From positions 1 through 53,924 of the forward strand of contig JABMNH010000041.1 of assembly GCA_013205245.1 (NCBI GenBank): a stretch of DNA of 53,924 nucleotides, read 5' to 3'. The notes under the pieces are model-generated. The model was given only the letters and a program-made list of their open reading frames with translations. It did no database searches and was not told the DNA's origin. Of the stretch, positions 47,130 through 53,924 are shown piece by piece. The stretch comes from Flavobacteriales bacterium. Its GTDB lineage: Bacteria > Bacteroidota > Bacteroidia > Flavobacteriales > Flavobacteriaceae. Both the position numbers and the translations under genes were made by a program. Numbering within the stretch: the first letter of the stretch is position 1; every line of letters begins with the position of its first letter.

Positions 47130-49043
47130 CTATTTTGACCTTATTTTAAAAATTGTAATACCTAAAGGTGGTAAAGTTAATTCTGCTGTATATTCTTTAC
47201 CATTCCAAACTTCTTTTTTAATAGTAATTGGTTTGGTATTTACCACACCGCTACCACCAAATTCCTTAGAATCGCTGGTAAATACCTCAAATAATTTTCC
47301 TTTTTTAGGAACACCTATTTTATAAGTAGTTAACGTATTTGGCGTGAAATTACAGACAACTATTAAATCGTTAACAGCATTTTTACCCTTTCTTAGATAG
47401 GAGATCACTGAATTTTCTGAATCGTCATAACTCAACCATTCAAAACCTTCATTGCTAAAACCTTTTTCAAAAAGTGCTGGCGCTGTTTTATAAAATTTAT
47501 TTAAAGCGGCAAAATAGTTTTTTGCTTTTTGATGAGGCTCAAATTCTAATAAATTCCAGTCTAAGCTTTTTTCAAAATTCCATTCTTCATATTGTCCAAA
47601 CTCACTTCCCATAAATAACAGGTTCGTCCCCGGATGGGTAAACATATAGCCGTAAAGAAGTCTCAAGTTCGCAAAGCGTTGCCATTCATCTCCTGGCATT
47701 TTACCTAAAATTGACTTTTTGCCATACACCACTTCATCATGAGACAATGGTAACATAAAATTTTCTGTAAACGCATAAGTCAAACTAAAAGTAATGTCAT
47801 TTTGATGGTGCTTTCTATAAATAGGGTCTTTGGCAAAAAACTCTAAAGTGTCATGCATCCAACCCATCATCCATTTCATACCAAATCCTAATCCACCATC
47901 AAAAGTAGGCTTAGACACCATAGGAAATGCTGTCGATTCTTCGGCAATAGTTTGTACATCTGGAAACGATTTATAGACTTCTTCGTTCATTTCCTTTAAA
48001 AAAGAAATAACATCTAAATTTTCATTTCCCCCAAATTTGTTTGGATCCCACTCGCCTTCATCACGCGAATAATCTAAGAATAACATAGATGCAACAGCAT
48101 CTACACGTAAGCCATCGGCATGGTATTGTTCTAACCAAAAAATAGCATTACTTATTAAAAAGGAACGTACTTCATTCCGTCCATAATTAAAAATTAAACT
48201 TTTCCAATCTGGATGATACCCTTTCTTTCTGTCAGGATGTTCATACAAATGTGTGCCATCAAAATTACCAAGACCGTGTGCGTCTTCAGGAAAATGTGAT
48301 GGTACCCAATCTAAAATAAGTCCAATATCATTTTGGTGTAATTTATCTACCAAATATTTAAATTCATCGGGATAACCAAAGCGAGAAGTTGGTGCAAAAT
48401 AACCTGTAATCTGATATCCCCAAGAGGGATCATACGGAAATTCCATTATCGGCATGAGTTCTACATGCGTAAAGTTCATCTCTTTAACATAGTTCACTAA
48501 ATCGTCTGCCAACTCATAATAAGATAAAAACCGATCCTCTTCGCTATGTCTTTTCCAAGAACCCAAATGAACTTCATACACCGAATACGGTGCATCTAGA
48601 GCGTTATTTTTTTTACGCTTTTTCATCCACTTAGTATCTTCCCAAGCATAGGCATCTTCCCAAACTACCGAAGCCGTTTTTGGCGGATGCTCACAACGCC
48701 TAGCATAAGGATCTGCTTTTTCTGTAACAATGCCGTTGTTATTACTCTTAATTTTATATTTATAAGTCGCTCCTTTTTCAACATTCGGAATAAACCCTTC
48801 CCAAATACCACTTTCGTCCCAACGGACATTTAATTTGTGCGCATCTTCCGTCCAATGATTAAAATCGCCTATAACCGAAACAGCATTGGCACTAGGTGCC
48901 CAAACTGCAAAATAAGTACCTTCAACACCATCAACAGTCATTATGTGAGAGCCAAATTTTTCGTACAATCTATAATGCTTACCCGACTTAAATAAGTTTA
49001 TATCAAATTCTGAAAAGAGACTGTGTGCTTTTACTTTTGTCAT
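47130..49043 (-). CDS. glgB: 1,4-alpha-glucan branching enzyme
   Basis: A 637-residue GH13 enzyme that adds alpha-1,6 branches to linear glucan. CBM48 occupies about residues 20-120 (FAVWAPSANAVSVIGDFNHW). In the barrel, the nucleophile is D315 in GLRVDAVASM, the acid/base Glu in TIAEESTAF, and the third Asp in PLSHDEVVYGKKS. Length is normal for the short GlgB class. It begins three bases after the maltokinase stop. Confidence 0.97.
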   Translation of the reverse strand: MTKVKAHSLFSEFDINLFKSGKHYRLYEKFGSHIMTVDGVEGTYFAVWAPSANAVSVIGDFNHWTEDAHKLNVRWDESGIWEGFIPNVEKGATYKYKIKSNNNGIVTEKADPYARRCEHPPKTASVVWEDAYAWEDTKWMKKRKKNNALDAPYSVYEVHLGSWKRHSEEDRFLSYYELADDLVNYVKEMNFTHVELMPIMEFPYDPSWGYQITGYFAPTSRFGYPDEFKYLVDKLHQNDIGLILDWVPSHFPEDAHGLGNFDGTHLYEHPDRKKGYHPDWKSLIFNYGRNEVRSFLISNAIFWLEQYHADGLRVDAVASMLFLDYSRDEGEWDPNKFGGNENLDVISFLKEMNEEVYKSFPDVQTIAEESTAFPMVSKPTFDGGLGFGMKWMMGWMHDTLEFFAKDPIYRKHHQNDITFSLTYAFTENFMLPLSHDEVVYGKKSILGKMPGDEWQRFANLRLLYGYMFTHPGTNLLFMGSEFGQYEEWNFEKSLDWNLLEFEPHQKAKNYFAALNKFYKTAPALFEKGFSNEGFEWLSYDDSENSVISYLRKGKNAVNDLIVVCNFTPNTLTTYKIGVPKKGKLFEVFTSDSKEFGGSGVVNTKPITIKKEVWNGKEYTAELTLPPLGITIFKIRSK

Positions 49044-49046
49044 ATC

Positions 49047-50678
49047 TTAATAACTATTTATGATGTTTGAAATCCCTTTTAAAGGGATTAATGCCCAACG
49101 TGGACGAGAATTTAATTCGTAACCTAATTCGTAAACTGCTTTTTCTAAAAGACAGTACTTTAATATAAATAGACGCTCTTGATTGTAACCAATATTTAGA
49201 TTCTCTTTTTGGATTTCCAAAACATAGGTTTCTAAAAAGATGCCTGTAAAATAGCGATACAACAACTCTCCTGCTTTAAATAAAGTCTCTTGTGATTGAT
49301 TATAAGCTTCGCTATTATTGAAAATTGTGGCATAAATGGCGTAATGAAAAGACCTAAATAATCCTGCTACATCCTTTAAAGGTGGTTGTTTTACTTTTCT
49401 ATCGCGGATGGTGCTTTCTGGTTCGCCTTCAAAATCTAAAATATAAAAATCGTCATCTTTTACCAATATTTGTCCTAGATGATAATCGCCATGAACGCGA
49501 ATGCGCTCCCCTTTTAATCTTGTCCAATCAAATTTTACAAAACGCTTTCTAATGATATTCTTTTTGTCTAGAAATTCCTTTGCTAGTTCTAAAGTGAGGC
49601 CATCTAATTTATGTAGATTATTTTCAATTGTATTCAACCTATTTTGGAATTGATATAACAACCTGTTTTTTAACCAAACGCTATAATCGCCATTAAAACG
49701 GGTTGGTGTAAAGGCAGTGTCTTCAAACTCAGAGCCCAAAGTCGTGTGCATTTCTGCAGTCCGTTTGGCTAAAGTTTGTACTTTTAAAAGTAATTTTAAT
49801 CCTACCCAATCAATAATTTGGGGTGGTACATTATTTATATTCAATCGTAAAAACAATTCGGTAGTTGGCAAACTATCTACATTAATACTTTTAGATTCTA
49901 AATTCATGAAAACCTGATGGAATTCCTTTAGCATATATTCCCAAGCATCGCCCTCATTTGACACCATTTCTTGCATCAAGGCAATAGTGATATGCGTATT
50001 TTCTGAATCTACAATATTTATACTTCCTAAAAATGGCGGGGTATTTTTAAAGTCTTTCTTTTCGGATAAAAACCGACTCATTTCGTAATCGGGGTTTTTA
50101 TCGGCATAAATGCGTCTAAAAAATTTTAGAACATATTTTTCATTGTATACAATTGATGTGTTGCTTTGCTCTAAGCCCATAAATCGAGATGACTCATAAA
50201 CGGCATCTTTAAACAATAAACTTTTATGATATTGTACCCTACTTTTATCATTAGGTAAAGCATTGCAAACCTTATCAAATATCAATCTTCTAAAGGCCTC
50301 CAAATTTATAGCATCAATTATAAAACCTTCTTGCCCCTTTATACTTATAGGGAGAATTCTATCCTTTTGCGCAAAATTTTCATCAGACACAAAAGCAATG
50401 GGTAAAAAATAATGCTGGTAAAAAGCCTCTTCAAAATTAATTTCTAAGATTAATCCGTAATAAACTTCATCGCCTTGCTGCATTTTAAAATACTCCGAAA
50501 GTTCGATGTATTTTAGTTTACTCGCTTTGCCACCATACCAACGTTGTTTTAAAATATAATCCTCTAAAACATCCGACAGGAAAATTTTTACAAATTCTTT
50601 ATCATCCAGTAAGGCCTCCCAAGAAATATCAAAATTATAAGGAGGCTGCAGTATTGTTTTAGCGGCTTTTTTAGACAT
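49047..50678 (-). CDS. mak: Maltokinase
   Basis: A 543-residue kinase expected to phosphorylate maltose to maltose-1-phosphate with ATP. The aminoglycoside-phosphotransferase-like core contains RVHGDYHLGQIL (catalytic loop) and ILDFEGEPE (Mg-binding). The N-terminus QRWYGGKASK is typical of Mak/Pep2 proteins. Length is greater than the roughly 450 residues of actinobacterial Mak. In many bacteria Mak is fused to or beside trehalose synthase; no TreS domain is present here. It lies one base from the glgE stop, and glgB follows three bases later. Confidence 0.88.
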   Translation of the reverse strand: MSKKAAKTILQPPYNFDISWEALLDDKEFVKIFLSDVLEDYILKQRWYGGKASKLKYIELSEYFKMQQGDEVYYGLILEINFEEAFYQHYFLPIAFVSDENFAQKDRILPISIKGQEGFIIDAINLEAFRRLIFDKVCNALPNDKSRVQYHKSLLFKDAVYESSRFMGLEQSNTSIVYNEKYVLKFFRRIYADKNPDYEMSRFLSEKKDFKNTPPFLGSINIVDSENTHITIALMQEMVSNEGDAWEYMLKEFHQVFMNLESKSINVDSLPTTELFLRLNINNVPPQIIDWVGLKLLLKVQTLAKRTAEMHTTLGSEFEDTAFTPTRFNGDYSVWLKNRLLYQFQNRLNTIENNLHKLDGLTLELAKEFLDKKNIIRKRFVKFDWTRLKGERIRVHGDYHLGQILVKDDDFYILDFEGEPESTIRDRKVKQPPLKDVAGLFRSFHYAIYATIFNNSEAYNQSQETLFKAGELLYRYFTGIFLETYVLEIQKENLNIGYNQERLFILKYCLLEKAVYELGYELNSRPRWALIPLKGISNIINSY

Positions 50679-50679
50679 G

Positions 50680-52617
50680 TTATTTAGTGATTTTAAATAT
50701 ATGGAAAGGTAATTTTGGGTTTAGTTCTACAAAATTCCATTCTCTATCCCAAATATATACATTCTCTGTAATTAAATCTTTTACGTTTACCTGATGTCCT
50801 TCTTGTATTCCTAAATCATGTAAAGGTAACTGCACATTAGCTTGTTGCGTGTTATAATGGTCAAGATTTACAACTATTAAAAGTTCATTTGTTCTGGCAT
50901 CATTCCATTTATAAAAGGCAATTAAGTTCTCATTTTCTACGGTACAAAACTGAATATTATTGGTTTGTTGAAGCGCTTCATTTTCTTGACGGATTTTATT
51001 AACGCTCGTAATTATATGTATCAGTTTATTTTCTTTCGTCCAATCGTAATCACAAATTTGGAATTTCTCAGAGTTTAAATACTCTTCTTTCTCTGGCAAA
51101 GCATCACTTATCATATGCTCGAAAACAGGTCCATAAATACCTGTGTTAGAACTCAAAGTGGCCGCAAGCACGTAACGTTGAATGTATTTTGATTCGTTTG
51201 CGCCTTGCAAGTGAAACGGATTGATGTCTGGCGTGTTTGGCCAAAAATTGGGACGCATGTATTCCCGTTGGTTATTCTTTGTTAAATCATTAACATACGC
51301 AATAAGTTCATGTTTTGAATTGCGCCATGTAAAATAGCTGTATGATTGCGAATAGCCTTGTTTTGCCAATTGCTGCATAATCTTTGGACGTGTAAACGAT
51401 TCGGCTAAAAACAATACATCTGGGTGCTTTTTCTTAACTTCATTAATAATATAATGCCAAAAATAAAAAGGTTTTGTGTGTGGATTATCTACCCTAAACA
51501 CATTGATACCACAATCTATCCAATAAAATAAAGTGCTCAAACATTCGTCCCAAAGATTTTTATAATCTTCAGACTCCCAATAAATGGGTAAAATATCTTG
51601 GTATTTTTTTGGTGGATTTTCTGCATATTGCACCGTGCCATCTGGTCGCCATTTAAACCATTGCGGATGTTCTTTTACCCAAGGATGATCTGGCGCAGCC
51701 TGCAAAGCGTAATCCATGGCAATCTCAATATTTAATTCTTTAGCTTTGTTTATGAGCAATTTAAAATCTTCTAAACTTCCCAATTCTGGATGTAAATCTT
51801 TGTGACCACCATATTTTGAGCCAATGCCCCATGTTGAACCAACATCACCAGATTTTGCTTCTGTGGTATTGTTTTTCCCTTTTCTATTTACATCGCCTAT
51901 TGGATGCACAGGTGGAAAATACAAGGTGTCAAATCCCATTTCTGCGACTCTTGATAACAATTTTTCACAATCTTTAAAAGTGCCATGAACATTTTTCTTT
52001 TGTGATGTGGAGCGCGGAAAAAATTCATACCATGTACTAAACAACGCTTTTAACCTGTCTACATAAACCTTATAAATTTTAGAGCTATTTGCAAATTCTT
52101 TTACAGGATATTTATAAAATATATTTTGCAGTTTTTTACTTTTGGCTTCGGATATAGCTTTGTCATACATTTTAGTATCAGAAAATATATTTTCTAAGCT
52201 TTTAAGATATATATTTTCTGATGCTGAAACTTTTGCTAAAATTGATTTTATATAGAAAACACCCTCAAGTAATTCAGATTTTACATTTTGCTTGTCTGCA
52301 ATTTTACAACTAATGCCATGTTGCCAATTTAAAGCATAATCTACCCAGCCTTCGACTTTATAGTCATAAAAGCCTTGTTTTTTTACAGAGAAAGAAGCAA
52401 ACCATTCATCATTATTATCCAATTGCATGCGTACTTCTTGCCATTTCTTTTCGCCTTCATGTTTGTATAAAACTGAAGCTGCAATAATATCATGTCCGTC
52501 AACAAGCACATGCGCATTTACATTAACAATTTGGTTGACAACTCTTTTAATGTGAAATTCACCACCGTTAACTTGTGGTGATACATAATCTACTACAACC
52601 CTTTTTTGGTTTTGCAT
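50680..52617 (-). CDS. glgE: Alpha-1,4-glucan:maltose-1-phosphate maltosyltransferase GlgE
   Basis: A 645-residue GH13_3 enzyme that transfers maltosyl units from maltose-1-phosphate onto alpha-1,4-glucan. The nucleophile is D377 in FRVDNPHTKP, the acid/base E406 in LAESFTRP, 29 residues apart as in characterised GlgE; the third Asp is in NTPDINPFHL. The N-terminal beta domain and the helical insertion (about 125-185) are present. The phosphate-site segments KYGGHKDLHPELG and NPPKKYQDI are conserved. Fifteen bases separate it from glgC; one base from the maltokinase gene. Confidence 0.95.
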   Translation of the reverse strand: MQNQKRVVVDYVSPQVNGGEFHIKRVVNQIVNVNAHVLVDGHDIIAASVLYKHEGEKKWQEVRMQLDNNDEWFASFSVKKQGFYDYKVEGWVDYALNWQHGISCKIADKQNVKSELLEGVFYIKSILAKVSASENIYLKSLENIFSDTKMYDKAISEAKSKKLQNIFYKYPVKEFANSSKIYKVYVDRLKALFSTWYEFFPRSTSQKKNVHGTFKDCEKLLSRVAEMGFDTLYFPPVHPIGDVNRKGKNNTTEAKSGDVGSTWGIGSKYGGHKDLHPELGSLEDFKLLINKAKELNIEIAMDYALQAAPDHPWVKEHPQWFKWRPDGTVQYAENPPKKYQDILPIYWESEDYKNLWDECLSTLFYWIDCGINVFRVDNPHTKPFYFWHYIINEVKKKHPDVLFLAESFTRPKIMQQLAKQGYSQSYSYFTWRNSKHELIAYVNDLTKNNQREYMRPNFWPNTPDINPFHLQGANESKYIQRYVLAATLSSNTGIYGPVFEHMISDALPEKEEYLNSEKFQICDYDWTKENKLIHIITSVNKIRQENEALQQTNNIQFCTVENENLIAFYKWNDARTNELLIVVNLDHYNTQQANVQLPLHDLGIQEGHQVNVKDLITENVYIWDREWNFVELNPKLPFHIFKITK

Positions 52618-52632
52618 TGTTTATATTATTTT

Positions 52633-53898
52633 TTAAATTTTATAACCGTCAGGTATAACGGCGTCTTTTTTTATAACAATAATACCATCTCTAACTACAT
52701 AAGTATCTGTTTCGGTATCGGCTAAATGTTTGCCACCATTAATTCTCACATCATCGCCTATGCAACAATTTTTATCTAAAATGGCATTTTTTATAAAACA
52801 ACGTTTGCCAATTCCCATAGATACAATCGAAGTGTTTAAAATTTCTTCAAGCGGCTGATAATAATCGGCACCCATCATATATGTATTTATAACTGTAGAT
52901 TCTTTGTCTATTCTAGAACGCACACCAATAACCGAATGTTCAATTTTTCCTGCGTTAATAATACAGCCATCTGCAATAACCGTTTTATCTAATACAGTTC
53001 CAGAAATTTTAGTAGTTGGTAACATTCTTGCGTGAGAGTAAATACGCTTAGCTGTACTGTACAAATCAAATTTTGGAAAATCATCGGTTAAGCCAAGATT
53101 CGCTTCGAAAAAAGAATCTATATTCCCTATATCTGTCCAATAACCTTCGTATTGAAAACTAAGAACCGGATTTGTTTCAAGTGCTTGTGGAATAATTTCT
53201 TTACCAAAATCGTTAGTGTCAGGATTATTCATTAGTTCAATAAGCAAATCTCTATTAAAAATATAAATTCCCATAGAGGCTAGATAATTTCGGCCTTCGT
53301 CTTTCATTTCAGAACTAACTTCCGATGTCCAATCTGGCAGTAATTCGGCAGCAGGTTTTTCAATAAAAGATGAAATGAAATTTTTCTTGTCGGATTTTAA
53401 AATCCCAAAAGAAGTCGCTTCTTTAGCATTAACGGGGATTGTGGCAATAGAAATTTTAGCTTTGCTTTCTATATGTGCTTTGAGCATTTCGTTAAAATCC
53501 ATTTGGTACAATTGATCGCCCGATAGAATTAAAACATAATCAAAATCGTGTTTTTTAAAATGGTGCATACTCTGCCTAACAGCATCAGCAGTACCCTGAA
53601 ACCATTTGCTATTTCCTGGGGTTTGTTCAGCAGCTAAAACATCTACAAAAGCCGAACTGAAAAAGCTAAAATGATAGGTGTTTTTTATGTGTTTATTTAA
53701 TGAAGCTGAATTAAACTGGGTTAACACAAACATGCGTTTTATGCCAGAATTGATACAATTTGAAATAGGAATATCAACCAATCTGTATTTTCCGGCAATA
53801 GGCACAGCCGGTTTTGAACGTGATTCTGTTAAAGGATGTAATCTTGAACCTTGACCACCTCCTAAAATAATTGCCAAGACTTTATCGCTATTTACCAT
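52633..53898 (-). CDS. glgC: Glucose-1-phosphate adenylyltransferase (ADP-glucose pyrophosphorylase)
   Basis: A 421-residue nucleotidyltransferase producing ADP-glucose from glucose-1-P and ATP. The GGGQGSRL signature is at residues 13-20, with RSKPAVPIAG next. SGDQLYQMDF binds the nucleotide-sugar, and the C-terminal left-handed beta-helix region starts near residue 295. It is the first gene of the alpha-glucan operon visible here. Its promoter lies beyond the window edge (only 26 bases remain), and a glgA- or glgM-type gene could lie just outside. Confidence 0.97.
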   Translation of the reverse strand: MVNSDKVLAIILGGGQGSRLHPLTESRSKPAVPIAGKYRLVDIPISNCINSGIKRMFVLTQFNSASLNKHIKNTYHFSFFSSAFVDVLAAEQTPGNSKWFQGTADAVRQSMHHFKKHDFDYVLILSGDQLYQMDFNEMLKAHIESKAKISIATIPVNAKEATSFGILKSDKKNFISSFIEKPAAELLPDWTSEVSSEMKDEGRNYLASMGIYIFNRDLLIELMNNPDTNDFGKEIIPQALETNPVLSFQYEGYWTDIGNIDSFFEANLGLTDDFPKFDLYSTAKRIYSHARMLPTTKISGTVLDKTVIADGCIINAGKIEHSVIGVRSRIDKESTVINTYMMGADYYQPLEEILNTSIVSMGIGKRCFIKNAILDKNCCIGDDVRINGGKHLADTETDTYVVRDGIIVIKKDAVIPDGYKI

Positions 53899-53924
53899 AA
53901 TTCAAATTATAATTATATCTTTAA

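Overview
The window looks like chromosome from a marine-type member of the Flavobacteriaceae (phylum Bacteroidota). The DNA is AT-rich throughout. Shine-Dalgarno sequences are essentially absent, and many genes are preceded by the Bacteroidota -7 box TAnnTTTG. The gene families also fit: a 7TM-HD (PgpH-like) phosphohydrolase, a DUF3810 protein, an OstA-like protein, BshA, a split transketolase, thrombospondin type 3 repeats on a lipoprotein, and a UbiA-type prenyltransferase next to smpB. Coding density is high. I see no transposase, integrase, prophage, CRISPR array or rRNA.

Layout: Positions 1-230 hold two tRNA genes (Pro-TGG, Ser-GCT; minus strand). Positions 312-11,628 hold a 7TM-HD phosphohydrolase, a thiolase, an NlpC/P60 peptidase, a TPR protein behind gyrA, and clpC divergent from gyrA. 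Positions 11,667-15,279 carry smpB, a UbiA-family prenyltransferase, maf, the C-terminal transketolase subunit and an outer-membrane barrel. Positions 15,355-23,886 are mostly minus strand: an FKBP/TSP3 lipoprotein, typA, a metallophosphoesterase with proline dehydrogenase, aroB (plus strand), bshA and the N-terminal transketolase subunit. Positions 23,887-26,085 hold creD between two gene-poor stretches filled with nested palindromic repeats. Positions 26,086-28,884 hold a secreted protein usually labelled asparagine synthetase B (doubtful) and dnaB.

From 28,996 to 43,889 the plus strand carries a DUF3810 metalloprotease-like protein, two amidohydrolase-superfamily proteins, an rRNA/tRNA methyltransferase, an M48 peptidase, a bifunctional RelA/SpoT enzyme, a Fur-family regulator with purA, an OstA-like protein, a class III aminotransferase and a small secreted protein. 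The right end (43,934-53,898, minus strand) has a TlpA-like thioredoxin and a glycogen/alpha-glucan cluster in transcription order glgC, glgE, maltokinase, glgB, then a GH31 alpha-glucosidase.

How the genes work together: the right-hand cluster encodes maltose-1-phosphate-dependent alpha-glucan synthesis (maltokinase makes maltose-1-P, GlgE polymerises it, GlgB branches it). GlgC makes ADP-glucose, and GH31 probably trims or recycles glucan. No trehalose synthase is visible, so the source of maltose or maltose-1-P is open. The two transketolase halves must assemble although their genes lie about 8.4 kb apart on opposite strands. Most other genes are housekeeping. The least explained DNA is the repeat-bounded creD segment, where small palindromes sit inside the arms of larger imperfect palindromes.
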